Shown one piece after another: positions 24,864-33,830 of a stretch of 64,000 bases of DNA (position 1 is its first letter; each line of letters begins with the position of its first letter). Made by a program: the position numbers and the translations under genes. A model generated the notes under the pieces. It made no database searches, was not told the origin of the DNA, and saw only the letters and a program-made list of their open reading frames with translations. Source of the stretch: Paenibacillus sp. FSL H8-0548 (GTDB lineage Bacteria; Bacillota; Bacilli; Paenibacillales; Paenibacillaceae); contig NZ_CP152049.1 in the NCBI RefSeq assembly GCF_038630985.1, positions 5,848,501-5,912,500 of the forward strand, in the 5' to 3' direction.

Positions 24864-25640
24864 ATGAGAAATATAGCGGTTGGCAAGGTCTATATTGTCG
24901 GAGCAGGTCCCGGTGATCCCGAGCTTATAACGATTAAAGCGATGCGCCGTATTCAGCAAGCAGACGTTATTCTATATGATCGGCTTATCAGCAAAGAACT
25001 GCTTGGTTATGCGAGCTCCCACGCGGAGCTGGTATACTGCGGCAAAGCACCAGGCGCGCATGCCATGTCGCAGCAGCATATTAATGAAGCACTTATCCAT
25101 TATGCCCTAGAAGGAAAAAATGTTGTCCGATTGAAGGGCGGTGACCCGCTCGTCTTCGGAAGAGGAGCGGAAGAGGCTTTGGCGGTTGCAACACATGGAA
25201 TCCCATATGAGATCGTGCCCGGTATAACTTCCGCAATCGGTGCTGCCGCTGCTGCTGGCATTCCGGTTACCCATCGCGAATATGCCTCATCCTTTGCCTG
25301 CGTCACCGGCAGTCGCTGCCACGGCGATAAAGCAGCCATTCGTTGGGATTTGCTTGCTCACAGCGTGGATACACTTGCTATTTATATGGGGGTCAGCGAG
25401 CTTCCTGCCATACGTGAAGAGCTGCTGAAGCATGGCAAAGCAGCCTCCACTCCTGTTGCATTAATTGAACGGGGAACAACTTCTATGCAGCGTACCATCG
25501 TAGGTACTTTATCCGATATTCATACCCTTGCCTTATCCATGAAGCTTTGCAATCCAGCACTGATCATTATTGGCGAGGTCGTTCATGTAAGAGAGCGTCT
25601 GCTGCATGCGGAGCAGCAAGCGGTCCAGCTCATTGGATGA
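24864..25640 (+). CDS. Uroporphyrinogen-III C-methyltransferase (siroheme synthesis)
   Basis: A 258-residue SUMT that adds two methyl groups from SAM to uroporphyrinogen III, giving precorrin-2 for siroheme, the cofactor of NirB. Family motifs: VYIVGAGPGDPELITIKAMR, ADVILYDRLIS, VVRLKGGDPLVFGRGAEEA, VPGITSAIGAAAAAGIPVTH and AIYMGVSELP. It is single-domain: no ferrochelatase/dehydrogenase part as in CysG. Start ATG 24864 follows AAGGGGG. Operon position after nirBD indicates supply of siroheme for nitrite reduction. Confidence 0.93.
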   Translation: MRNIAVGKVYIVGAGPGDPELITIKAMRRIQQADVILYDRLISKELLGYASSHAELVYCGKAPGAHAMSQQHINEALIHYALEGKNVVRLKGGDPLVFGRGAEEALAVATHGIPYEIVPGITSAIGAAAAAGIPVTHREYASSFACVTGSRCHGDKAAIRWDLLAHSVDTLAIYMGVSELPAIREELLKHGKAASTPVALIERGTTSMQRTIVGTLSDIHTLALSMKLCNPALIIIGEVVHVRERLLHAEQQAVQLIG

Positions 25641-25755
25641 TCTCACGTGAATAGCCGGTTTCCTCCTTCCAGGGCTGTCGAAATGACAGCCCTTATTCAT
25701 TGACGTATAATAGAAGCTTGTGCACGTAAATGAAAAGGATGCGACGAAACCGATC

Positions 25756-26703
25756 ATGAATAAACAAGCACCGTTATTTATATATACGTATGGGTACCGT
25801 TTGGAGGAAACTGAGCTATGTCTGCTCGAAATGCGTTCATTTTTTGGAAAGCATACCGAAGCCGGACTCTTAATGAGCGATATTGCCGTTCATCCCGACC
25901 GCAGCCCATTTATGAGAGAACGAATTGAAGTCATGTATGAAGGCGATCATCTCGAGCAAATTTTGGAGCAGGTCAAGCAAATTGAGTTAAACGATCAGAC
26001 CTTTAAGGTCATTTTCATAAAAATGAATGATTTGGCACCCGAGGACAAAATAGAATTCGATGAGCAGCGCAGCATTGAACGGGAAATTGGTGTTTATATC
26101 GAGGGTGAAGCCGATGTACGTCAGCCTGACAACGTATTTGGCATCGTCACTTGGGGCGGACGCTGGTATTTCGGCAGCTACCTTAAGAGCAAGGCGGTCT
26201 GGCTTACCCATATGCAAAAACCGCGCAGCTACTCCATCGCCTTAAGTACGCGTGTAGCACGGGCTGTAGCGAATATCGCTGTTCCAGTTCCGGCGAATAT
26301 AACAGCGATTGATCCCTGCTGCGGTATCGGGACAGTGCTGGTCGAAGCGTTATCTATGGATATCAACATGATCGGACGAGATATTAATCACTTTGTCGTC
26401 CAAGGGACCCGTGAGAACTTGGCTCACTTTCATTTTCAAACCGAGGTGGTATGTGGTGATATTTCGGAGGTTGTTGATCATTACGATACCGCAGTCGTCG
26501 ATATGCCTTATAATCACTTCTCTCATACCACACCTGAGGCACAGCTCTCCTTGCTGCAGCATACTCGCCGAATCGCTGACAGAGCCGTTATTGTAACGGT
26601 TGGCATGATCGACGAGCTGATTGCAAGCGCAGGCTTCACAATAGTGGATCGCTGTACCACTAGGAAAGGCAATTTTATAAGACAAATCATCGTCTGCGTC
26701 TAG
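25756..26703 (+). CDS. Putative RNA methyltransferase, UPF0020/TRM11-like
   Basis: A 315-residue SAM-dependent methyltransferase. The C-terminal half shows SAM motif I AIDPCCGIGTVLVEAL and the N-methylating DxPY motif VVDMPYNHFS, as in enzymes that make m2G or related bases in tRNA or rRNA. The N-terminal half (about 1-155) holds no motif I can name, but its length suits a substrate-binding region. Starts are uncertain: ATG 25756 is preferred over GTG 25720, and neither has a strong ribosome site. It lies alone after the SUMT gene and converges on an esterase gene. Confidence 0.75.
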   Translation: MNKQAPLFIYTYGYRLEETELCLLEMRSFFGKHTEAGLLMSDIAVHPDRSPFMRERIEVMYEGDHLEQILEQVKQIELNDQTFKVIFIKMNDLAPEDKIEFDEQRSIEREIGVYIEGEADVRQPDNVFGIVTWGGRWYFGSYLKSKAVWLTHMQKPRSYSIALSTRVARAVANIAVPVPANITAIDPCCGIGTVLVEALSMDINMIGRDINHFVVQGTRENLAHFHFQTEVVCGDISEVVDHYDTAVVDMPYNHFSHTTPEAQLSLLQHTRRIADRAVIVTVGMIDELIASAGFTIVDRCTTRKGNFIRQIIVCV

Positions 26704-26712
26704 CAGCCGCCG

Positions 26713-27510
26713 CTACTCTTTAAAATGATTAAAAGCGAGCCAAGAAGCGCACGCATCCGTCCAGCCACGCGTATGCTCCTCATCCTCAGCTAAGCCAAGG
26801 CCATGTCTACCCTTTGCATAAACGTGAAGGTCAAACAGCACATTATGTTTATGGAGCGCAGATGCAAATAAGAGACTATTCTCCACTGGAACTGCTCCGT
26901 CATCTGATGTATGCCATAGAAAGGTAGGCGGCGTATCCTCTGTTACGTTAGCCTCGCTGCTTAGCTGCTCTGCCGTCGCTGGCTCAGCGTCCTCGCCCAG
27001 CAGATTATTTCTGGAGCCAATATGCGTAAACGGCTCCTTAAGCGTAATGACAGGGTAACATAATACGAGTAAATCCGGTCTGCAGGACATTTGCTCGATC
27101 ACATCTTCCGATTGCTTGTTTCCACTGTCATAGCTTGTCCCCGCATTCGATACCAAGTGCCCGCCAGCTGAGAAACCCAGCAGCCCGATTCGTTTCGGAT
27201 CGATGCGGAATTGATCTGCCTTGTACCGTACGGTGCGAATGGCTCTTTGCACATCCAGCAGCGCGCATGGATATTGATAAGGCGCGACGCGGTAGCGCAT
27301 CACAAACGCAGATATTCCGAGTCCATTTAACCACTGTGCAATTGGCTCACCTTCATGAGGAGCTCTTCCTCCATATCCTCCGCCTGGACATACAATAACT
27401 GCAGGACGATCATTCCCTTCCACGAGATATGGCGTAATTGCAGGACAATCCTCATCCGTATTTCCGAGCGCATAAGGCGCTCCATGCATCCATAATAGCT
27501 GCTCTGTCAC
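26713..27510 (-). CDS. Alpha/beta hydrolase, acetyl-esterase-like
   Basis: A 265-residue hydrolase of the Aes/BD-FAE type. The oxyanion stretch is VIVCPGGGYGGRAPHEGEPI, the nucleophile is in GLLGFSAGGHL, and the probable acid and histidine lie in HTSDDGAVPVENSL and AKGRHGLGLAE. Such proteins remove acetyl or other acyl groups from sugars or small esters. No signal peptide, so cytoplasmic. I prefer GTG 27510 because GGGGGAG lies 7-9 nt upstream; the ATG at 27528 has no ribosome site at proper distance. Confidence 0.82.
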   Translation of the reverse strand: MTEQLLWMHGAPYALGNTDEDCPAITPYLVEGNDRPAVIVCPGGGYGGRAPHEGEPIAQWLNGLGISAFVMRYRVAPYQYPCALLDVQRAIRTVRYKADQFRIDPKRIGLLGFSAGGHLVSNAGTSYDSGNKQSEDVIEQMSCRPDLLVLCYPVITLKEPFTHIGSRNNLLGEDAEPATAEQLSSEANVTEDTPPTFLWHTSDDGAVPVENSLLFASALHKHNVLFDLHVYAKGRHGLGLAEDEEHTRGWTDACASWLAFNHFKE

Positions 27511-27633
27511 TTTCTTTCTCCCCCTCATGCTTGCTCATAAAATGACAACTTCCTCCATTATATAACTAAGAAACCATCCATGCTATTTGTAAATAAATAT
27601 AATCTTCGAAGTGCGTTATTTAGCTTTCCGCAA

Positions 27634-27670
27634 CAAAAAAGGCTTAAGCCATAAAGGGCCTAAGCCTTCC
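27634..27670 (-). terminator. Terminator of the DUF212 gene
   Basis: Stem AAGGCTTAGGCCC / GGCTTAAGCCTT on the minus strand followed by TTTTTT, 28 bp after the gene stop. Confidence 0.8.
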
Positions 27671-27697
27671 CGTATTTCATCATCGAAGCTGCTTCGT

Positions 27698-28162
27698 TTA
27701 TTTCTTATAGGCTGTTATTGCTCCCATAAAGCCAATCATTGCTCCAAGCAATGCCCCGGCTGCAACCTCTCGCGGCTGATGGCCCAAGCTTTCCTTCAAC
27801 CTCTCACGCCTTCGTTTATGATGAATGCCTGGATGCTCACCCGCAAGCCGTTCAACATCCTCGTCCAAATCATTTACCTGCACCGCAATTTCACCAGCAT
27901 GTCTGCGAATATTCATCGCATCGTACATAACAATAATGCCAAGCATCGTAGATATCGCAAAGACAGGCGTCTTCAAACCATACTTGGTTGCTGTATAGAC
28001 AGCCAATGCAGACACACCGCTCGAATGTGCGCTTGGCATACCGCCTGAACCGATCATTTTTCGCATATCGCATTGCCCCGTGTTGGCATAATGAATCGGT
28101 ACCTTTAGCAGCTGTGCCGTTCCTACAGCAGCAATTGCCGTTATAAGTCCTCTATTCGTCAT
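27698..28162 (-). CDS. DUF212 / divergent PAP2 family membrane protein (YuiD-like)
   Basis: A 154-residue integral membrane protein of the acid phosphatase/vanadium haloperoxidase-related DUF212 group, with the family stretches GSGGMPSAHSSGVSALAV, VMYDAMNIRRHAGEIAVQVN, then LGHQPREVAAGALLGAMIGF. Three to four helices are expected. The SAH motif suggests a phosphatase-type active site, but substrate and role are not known. AAGGAGG precedes ATG 28162. Monocistronic with its own terminator. Confidence 0.85.
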   Translation of the reverse strand: MTNRGLITAIAAVGTAQLLKVPIHYANTGQCDMRKMIGSGGMPSAHSSGVSALAVYTATKYGLKTPVFAISTMLGIIVMYDAMNIRRHAGEIAVQVNDLDEDVERLAGEHPGIHHKRRRERLKESLGHQPREVAAGALLGAMIGFMGAITAYKK

Positions 28163-28264
28163 AGGTATTCAGCCCTCCTTGCCCACCAGACTTATCTTAT
28201 AATGCCCTAAGTCCTTTGTATTCATGTGGAGGCAGGCAAAGCTGACTTTATGGATCCTTATAAA

Positions 28265-29110
28265 CTACTTCATATAAATAAAGCGCTCGCCGGGAGCGAA
28301 CATATGGAACTTTTTAGCTGGGTAATGGCGGTAAATATAATCAACGAAATACGCTGGATTCTCATCATTGTGCGGAAACAAGCCATAATGCATCGGAATG
28401 AGCAAATCAGCATTAATTTGCACTGCAATTTCGACCGCTTCCCGGTAGTTGCAATTGCCGACAATACCCTGCCCTCCGCGAACAAAGTCACGTCCGTTAA
28501 TAGGCAGCAGTGCAATATCGATCTGCTTGCTTTGCAGCCATGCCACCAGCTCTGGAAAACCGACCGTATCGCCTGCATGATAAAGATTGATATCCGCAAA
28601 GCTTGCGACGAATCCTAAAAATTTATGCTCTCCCGCATCATCATATTCAAATTGCTCATGCTTGGCAGCAAAGGCTTCAAGCCGTATACCGTCCTCAAGC
28701 TCCAACGTTTGTCCGTGTGAAATACCGATCAGCTGCTCATCACGCAGTCCCCATTCCTTGAGCAGCGCTAAATGAGCCTTAGATGCAATAAAAATTGTCT
28801 TCGCGGATTTTGCAATGGTCTGCAGTGTCAGCTTGTCCATATGATCCTCATGGTGATGCGAGATGACGACATAATCAACATCCAGACATTGTGATGGCGA
28901 AAGAGGGGATTCGAAGGCTCGACCCCAAGGATCGCCGCTCTGCTCATGAACCCAGTTCGTCAAATAAGGATCGAACAAAATCGTTTTCCCCTTCCATTTG
29001 ACGAGAAAACCCTCCTGTCCCAAAGCCCATAGTGACAACGCTTGCTCTGGCAGCACAGTGCTGGCAATTTGCTTCTCTAATGCAATTCCGCTGTTATAAA
29101 CCTTCAACAT
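28265..29110 (-). CDS. UlaG-like metallo-beta-lactamase-fold hydrolase
   Basis: A 281-residue metal hydrolase related to UlaG (L-ascorbate-6-phosphate lactonase). Metal-binding residues are visible in VVISHHHEDHMD, HAGDTVGFPELV and IPMHYGLFPH. The actual substrate is not known; no ula genes are nearby. GGGCGGATAG precedes ATG 29110, which lies right at the end of the FetB-like gene (29113), so it is probably translated with the fetAB operon. The in-frame start at 29164 would overlap fetB and lacks a ribosome site. Confidence 0.85.
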   Translation of the reverse strand: MLKVYNSGIALEKQIASTVLPEQALSLWALGQEGFLVKWKGKTILFDPYLTNWVHEQSGDPWGRAFESPLSPSQCLDVDYVVISHHHEDHMDKLTLQTIAKSAKTIFIASKAHLALLKEWGLRDEQLIGISHGQTLELEDGIRLEAFAAKHEQFEYDDAGEHKFLGFVASFADINLYHAGDTVGFPELVAWLQSKQIDIALLPINGRDFVRGGQGIVGNCNYREAVEIAVQINADLLIPMHYGLFPHNDENPAYFVDYIYRHYPAKKFHMFAPGERFIYMK

Positions 29111-29112
29111 AT

Positions 29113-29877
29113 CTATCCGCCCTTTTGCTCTAGATTTGGAATGCGCAAATCCTTCGTAAACCATTGACGATAGCTTAGCAAGCTCAGAATAATACTCGAA
29201 ACGGCTGCAGAGCTTGCGAATGCAAACACAATTAAAATTTGATACCGTACCGCTTCTACCGGATTGGCGCCAGCGATAATCATCCCTGTCATCATCCCTG
29301 GAAGCTGAACGAGCCCCACGGTCTTCATGCCATCAATCGTCGGAATCATGCTGGATTTTACGGAGCGCTTCATAACGTCCTGAATCGCCTGCCTGGCTGT
29401 TGCTCCAAGCGATAGGAGCGTCTCAATCTCGCCTCTTGAGGCTTCGACCTCTCTTCTCATTTGGTTCAGCAGCAAGCCCGACACGACCATCGCATTGCCA
29501 ATCGTCATCCCGCTGATCGGGATAATGTATTGCGGCGTCGCCTCTATAATTCGAAAGCCGAGCAGAAGCCCCATCATCAGCAGCTCTGTCGAGGTGATGG
29601 CAATCGCAATTTTCCAGACGATTCCGCTGAGGCCTTTTCCCCTTTTCGCTGCATTGTAGGACGCTATTGTAATCATGATAAGTAGTATTAATGCAATAAA
29701 GAGTGGATTGTTTGTGTTGAAAATGAATTGCAGCACATAGCCGACCAGCAGCAGCTGGATAGCTGAACGTACCGTACCGACAGCAATATCCCGCTCAAGC
29801 CCTAGCTTTTGCCATACAGAGACCAGCATCGTAATCATCACAAATAACAGTGTAAAGCTAAGCGCTAGGATAGACAT
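29113..29877 (-). CDS. FetB/YbbM-like metal exporter permease
   Basis: A 254-residue membrane protein of the UPF0014 family with about seven helices. The typical stretches are GTVRSAIQLLLVGYVLQFIF, TIGNAMVVSGLLLNQMRREV, LGATARQAIQDVMKRS and VQLPGMMTGMIIAGANP. In E. coli the family member exports iron under stress. AAAGGAG precedes ATG 29877, and the gene overlaps its ATPase partner by 13 bp. Confidence 0.87.
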   Translation of the reverse strand: MSILALSFTLLFVMITMLVSVWQKLGLERDIAVGTVRSAIQLLLVGYVLQFIFNTNNPLFIALILLIMITIASYNAAKRGKGLSGIVWKIAIAITSTELLMMGLLLGFRIIEATPQYIIPISGMTIGNAMVVSGLLLNQMRREVEASRGEIETLLSLGATARQAIQDVMKRSVKSSMIPTIDGMKTVGLVQLPGMMTGMIIAGANPVEAVRYQILIVFAFASSAAVSSIILSLLSYRQWFTKDLRIPNLEQKGG

Positions 29878-30617
29878 GGCTGCTCCTTTGGCACAGGGGT
29901 CTCGATATAGCTTTGTGCAAGCTCCGTTGCCGGCTTCTCAAAAAAAGCAGCGGTTGCGCAGTTCTCAAGCAGCGTCCCCTCGCCCATGAACCATACACCT
30001 TTGCTTATCCTTCTCGCCTGCTCAAGATCATGCGTCACCCAAACTATCGTCGTCCCCTCTTGATGATGCCACTCCCCCAGCACCTGTTCAACCATTTCTT
30101 TGCTTGCTCGGTCGAGCGAAGCAGTAATTTCATCCAGCAGCAGCACTGCTGGTTTCAGTAGAAGCGAGCGGAGCAAGGCTATTCGCTGCTTCTCCCCGCC
30201 CGAGAGCTGCTCAGCGCTCTTGCCAAGCTCCAGATGGGCAAGCCCCAGCTTGGGCAGCAGCTGCTTTACCAGCTTATCGTCATAGGGAATGCGATGCAGC
30301 AGGCTGACCGTCCGCAAATTTTGTTCGATCGTGCCTTGCAGCATGACCGACTGCTGAGCAACATAACAAACCTTCATTCTCCATAATCTGGCGTCCATCT
30401 CTTGCTGCGAGACATTATGTAAACGTATCGTTCCTTCATCCACTTGATCAAGAGCAGCCAGCATCCGGAGCAGCGTGCTCTTCCCCTGACCAGATACGCC
30501 AAGCAAAGCGATCATTGACGGCTCCGTAATTTGTGCGGATACATTAGCGAATAAGGCGCCTTCTTGTGCATCACTTCTATTTCTTCTTAGCTTCTGTATT
30601 TCCAAAACAGGCTTCAC
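29865..30617 (-). CDS. FetA/YbbL-like metal exporter ATPase
   Basis: A 250-residue ABC ATPase: Walker A GVSGQGKSTLL, signature LSGGEKQR, Walker B VLLLDEITASLD and H loop WVTHDLEQARR. It would drive the UPF0014 permease encoded downstream. Two GTG codons are possible; 30617 is chosen since GGAGG lies 6 nt upstream, whereas 30623 abuts it. No Fur-like box is seen upstream. Confidence 0.86.
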   Translation of the reverse strand: MKPVLEIQKLRRNRSDAQEGALFANVSAQITEPSMIALLGVSGQGKSTLLRMLAALDQVDEGTIRLHNVSQQEMDARLWRMKVCYVAQQSVMLQGTIEQNLRTVSLLHRIPYDDKLVKQLLPKLGLAHLELGKSAEQLSGGEKQRIALLRSLLLKPAVLLLDEITASLDRASKEMVEQVLGEWHHQEGTTIVWVTHDLEQARRISKGVWFMGEGTLLENCATAAFFEKPATELAQSYIETPVPKEQPCLS

Positions 30618-30696
30618 GCTCACCCTCCCCTCTGCTTACTTCATATTATAGCGGCATTCCCGGAATTCGAAAATTGAAATATCGAACACATAGATA

Positions 30697-30886
30697 TATG
30701 TGAACTAGAAATTACGTTGTGCGCGCTGCGCGAGAAGATCATTCTTACGATCGCTGTTGCAGCCAGATTCTTTGATTTCCTAAGACATTTAAAGGTTAGA
30801 ATATGGCTGCAAAGGCGAACACTTCGTTTCTACAGAACGATCTTCTCGCTTCGCTTACACTTCATTTTTTAGTTCAACTTAAATAT
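30697..30886 (+). repeat. GAACTA-ended repeat containing a long imperfect hairpin
   Basis: Begins with GTGAACTAGAAATTACGTTG and ends with CATTTTTTAGTTCAACTT. Inside, the arm GCGAGAAGATCATTCT...GTTGCAGCCAGATTCT (about 30731-30773) is the inverse of AGAATATGGCTGCAAAGG...AGAACGATCTTCTCGC (about 30798-30855). The 5' 50 bases recur on the minus strand at 58566-58617. No coding content; MITE-like or structured RNA. Confidence 0.65.
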
Positions 30887-30908
30887 CATCTAATGTTCTC
30901 AGTATGCA

Positions 30909-30963
30909 GCAAAAAGACTGAGCGCCCACTGCCGCAGTTGCGGTAAGCAGGCGATCAGTCTTC
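30909..30963 (-). terminator. Terminator of the siderophore importer operon
   Basis: On the minus strand AAGACTGATCGCC pairs with GGGCGCTCAGTCTT across an inner CCGCAACTGCGG stem, followed by TTTTT. It begins 19 bp after the stop of the binding-protein gene. Confidence 0.85.
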
Positions 30964-30980
30964 ACTGTCTTACTGAGCTA

Positions 30981-31970
30981 TTACTTTATAGCTGCATCAA
31001 TTTCTTTGACCATTTCCGCTACGGAGATCAGACCGCCGCCGGACAGGTACCAGAATTGTGGATCAAGGTAAACGATATTGCCTTCTTTGAACGCATTTGT
31101 GTTCTTCACTAGCTCATTCTCAATTGATCCTTTAGCAGCCGCGTCACTTCCAACAGCCGCATTGCGGTCAACGACGAAGAGGTAGTCTGCATTTTTCTCT
31201 GCTACGTATTCAAAAGTAACGCTTTGACCATGCGTAGAAACTTCAATCCCTGCATCAGCCGGAGTTACACCGAACACATCATGAATGACACCAAAGCGGG
31301 ATGACGGGCCATAAGCGCTGATTGCGCCTTCGTTAGCCAGAATAATCAGGCCATTTTTACCGCTTGCTGCTGCTTTGTCATGCAATGTGCTAATAGAAGC
31401 TTCAATGGCTGCAAGCTCAGCTTCCGCTTCTGCTTCCTTGCCAAAAATTTGACCCAGCGTCTTCACATTGGCTGTAAATGAACCCATAAAGTCCTTATTA
31501 TCAATCCCCATATAAATGGTTGGCGCAATTTTGCTTAGCTCTTCATAAGCGTCAGATTGACGACCAGAAATAATAATTAGACCCGGAGCAAGATCATTGA
31601 CTTTCTCAAAATCAGGCTCTTTCAAGCTTCCAGTGTTTGTATATTTCGCGTCATTATATTTTTCAAGATAAGCCGGAAGGCTCGCTTTTGGCAATCCAAC
31701 AATCTCTACACCTAGTTTATCCAATGTATCCAAAGTACCGAAATCAAAAACAACGACCTTGCCAGGATTAACAGGTACGACCGTATCGCCGAGCTGATGC
31801 GTAACTGTAATTTCCGTTAGCGCTGGCGCATCAGTTGCTGCAGGCGCCTCTGTCGATGGAGCGTTAGTTGCTCCGCTTGTGTTGTTGTTGCCGTTGTTCG
31901 TAGCGCCGCATGCTGCCATCACCATTGCAAAGATCACTAGAATAGCCAGTACAGGTAAAGATTTTTTCAC
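30981..31970 (-). CDS. Petrobactin-type siderophore-binding lipoprotein (YclQ-like)
   Basis: A 329-residue substrate-binding lipoprotein: signal sequence with lipobox MAAC, a Thr/Ala-rich linker, then the FepB/FhuD-type fold with VVPVNPGKVVVFDFGTLDTL, LAPGLIIISGRQSDAYEELS and ADYLFVVDRNAAVGSDAAAK. It is the last gene of a four-gene importer whose order matches B. subtilis yclN-O-P-Q, which takes up petrobactin-type catecholates. I set the start at GTG 31970 because AGGAG lies 8 nt before it; GTG 31979 directly abuts the site. A double-hairpin repeat separates it from the ATPase gene. Confidence 0.88.
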   Translation of the reverse strand: MKKSLPVLAILVIFAMVMAACGATNNGNNNTSGATNAPSTEAPAATDAPALTEITVTHQLGDTVVPVNPGKVVVFDFGTLDTLDKLGVEIVGLPKASLPAYLEKYNDAKYTNTGSLKEPDFEKVNDLAPGLIIISGRQSDAYEELSKIAPTIYMGIDNKDFMGSFTANVKTLGQIFGKEAEAEAELAAIEASISTLHDKAAASGKNGLIILANEGAISAYGPSSRFGVIHDVFGVTPADAGIEVSTHGQSVTFEYVAEKNADYLFVVDRNAAVGSDAAAKGSIENELVKNTNAFKEGNIVYLDPQFWYLSGGGLISVAEMVKEIDAAIK

Positions 31971-32040
31971 TTCAATCACTCCTAAATATTTTTTTATTTA
32001 AAAACTTGAACATCCAAAATTAAAACTTGCTTGCTTACGC

Positions 32041-32140
32041 AAGGTGAAACGGCTGTCGCCGTCCTTGGGCGGCGCTGCGCGTTTCATTCCGGAGAAATAT
32101 AGAGAAAATATCGCAAAATGATATACTTTCCTATATTTTA
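32041..32140 (+). repeat. Double-hairpin intergenic element, copy 1
   Basis: Hairpin 1: GAAACGGCTGTCGCC against GGCGGCGCTGCGCGTTTC. Hairpin 2: AAATATAGAGAAAATAT against ATATACTTTCCTATATTT. The same 100 bp recurs at 58641-58739. Its right end covers the stop codon of the ATPase gene, so it sits between the third and fourth genes of the operon and may set their relative expression. Confidence 0.8.
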
Positions 32141-32892
32141 AAATAAACGCCGATACGATTCCCATTAATCAGTTCAATCGGGATATCCATATCATAAATT
32201 TCTTGCAGCACGGCGCTGTCGATGATCGTCTCGGTAGAGCCTTCCTTGACGACCTTTCCATCCTTCAACGCCACGATATAATCCGAGTAACAAGATGCAA
32301 AGTTAATATCATGAATAACGAGCACAACCGTCTTGCCAAGCTCCTCCACCAATCGCCGCAGCACCTTCATAATTTGAACTGAATGCTTCATGTCCAAATT
32401 ATTCAGCGGCTCATCCAGCAATATGTACTCGGTATTTTGTGCAATAACCATCGCAATAAATGCCCGCTGGTTCTGTCCACCGCTCAGCTCATCGAGAAAT
32501 TTGCTTTGCAGCTCCACTAGATCCATGTAGGCAATCGCTTCGTCTACCTGTACCCAGTCCTCCTTCGTCAGCTTGCCTTGCGAGTAAGGGAACCTCCCGA
32601 AGCTTACGAGCTCTCTCACAGTCAAACGGAGATTAATATGATTCGACTGCTTCAAAATCGATATTTTCTTCGCAAGCTCCGCGTTTTTCCACTCCGAAAC
32701 TTCTTTTCCCTCAATTAGCACCTGACCGCTATCCTTCGTTAATAAGCGGCTGATCATCGAGAGCAGCGTGCTTTTGCCCGCTCCGTTAGGTCCGATAAAC
32801 GAGGTGACCTTGCCTTTGGAAATGCGGACCGATACCTGGTCAATAACCGGCTTGCCGCCATATGCTTTAGAAACATTTTTAACTTCTATCAT
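32131..32892 (-). CDS. Siderophore ABC transporter ATPase (YclP-like)
   Basis: A 253-residue iron-siderophore ATPase: Walker A GPNGAGKSTLL, Q loop ILKQSNHINLRLTV, signature LSGGQNQRAFIAMVI, Walker B YILLDEPLNNLD and H loop VIHDINFASCY. LSGGQNQR and EPLNNLD are typical of the YclP/FatE type. It overlaps the permease gene by 4 bp (ATGA). The last codon lies in the double-hairpin repeat, which suggests the repeat inserted at or grew into the gene end. Confidence 0.9.
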   Translation of the reverse strand: MIEVKNVSKAYGGKPVIDQVSVRISKGKVTSFIGPNGAGKSTLLSMISRLLTKDSGQVLIEGKEVSEWKNAELAKKISILKQSNHINLRLTVRELVSFGRFPYSQGKLTKEDWVQVDEAIAYMDLVELQSKFLDELSGGQNQRAFIAMVIAQNTEYILLDEPLNNLDMKHSVQIMKVLRRLVEELGKTVVLVIHDINFASCYSDYIVALKDGKVVKEGSTETIIDSAVLQEIYDMDIPIELINGNRIGVYFKI

Positions 32893-33830
32893 GCTTTTTT
32901 CTCCCTTAGCAGCAAATATAAAAAGTACGTTCCGCCGATGAAGTTGATAATAACGCTGACCGTTGTCTCAAACGTAAACACTCGCTCCACAATCAGCTGT
33001 CCGCCAACTAGAGAAATGATACTAATCAAAATCGCTCCTGGTATCAGATAGCGATGGCGATACGTTCGCATAAATTGATACGCAACGTTCACAACGAGCA
33101 AACCAAGAAAGGTGATCGGTCCAACTAATGCAGTGGATATGGCGATTAGAATCGCGACGATGACCAGCAGTCTTTTGACGACATAATCGTACGGAACACC
33201 TAAATTGACTGCATGCTCCTTGCCCAGCGACATAACGTCCAAATACTTGCCGAGCCGCTGCCCATAAAGGGCAACCAAGCCGATAATAATGATGGAGATG
33301 ACCAGCAAATCCGTATTCACATTATTGAAGCTAGCGAACATTTTCCCTTGAACGATGAGAAACTCATTCGGGTCAATAAGCACCTGCATAAACGTCGATA
33401 TACTGCCGAACAATGTACCAAGCACTAGACCGATCAGCAGAAGAAAATAAAGATTTCGTCCTTCTCTTTTGAACAGAAGCTTATAAAGCACTGCTACAAA
33501 TGCAATCATGAGTCCGACTGATATATAAAAGTTGAGATACTTATTCGTGCTTGGCAGGCTCATCGAGCCGAAGGCAAAAATAACGAACGTCTGGATGAGC
33601 ATATAAAGCGAATCGAGCCCGATTATACTCGGCGTCAAAATACGATTGTTAGTGATCGTCTGAAATATTAGCGTGGAGTAAGCAATTGCACCTCCGGTTA
33701 TGACTATCGCCAGCACCTTCTTCAATCTTCTTGGCAATGCATAATCCCAATTGGGCCCAAGCTGAATGAATAGAAACACGGCTATTAATGCGACGGCCAG
33801 CACCGCAAGCAAACTTAATTTAAGCTTCAT
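32889..33830 (-). CDS. Siderophore ABC transporter permease (YclO-like)
   Basis: A 313-residue FecCD-type permease with about nine helices. Helix-flanking stretches include GGAIAYSTLIFQTITNNRIL and LGIDS-equivalent TPSIIGLDSLYMLIQTFVIF, VGPITFLGLLVVNVAYQFMR and RHRYLIPGAILISIISLVGG. It forms the pore with the permease encoded just before it; the genes overlap by 11 bp. AGGAGAAAGG precedes ATG 33830. Confidence 0.9.
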   Translation of the reverse strand: MKLKLSLLAVLAVALIAVFLFIQLGPNWDYALPRRLKKVLAIVITGGAIAYSTLIFQTITNNRILTPSIIGLDSLYMLIQTFVIFAFGSMSLPSTNKYLNFYISVGLMIAFVAVLYKLLFKREGRNLYFLLLIGLVLGTLFGSISTFMQVLIDPNEFLIVQGKMFASFNNVNTDLLVISIIIIGLVALYGQRLGKYLDVMSLGKEHAVNLGVPYDYVVKRLLVIVAILIAISTALVGPITFLGLLVVNVAYQFMRTYRHRYLIPGAILISIISLVGGQLIVERVFTFETTVSVIINFIGGTYFLYLLLREKKA

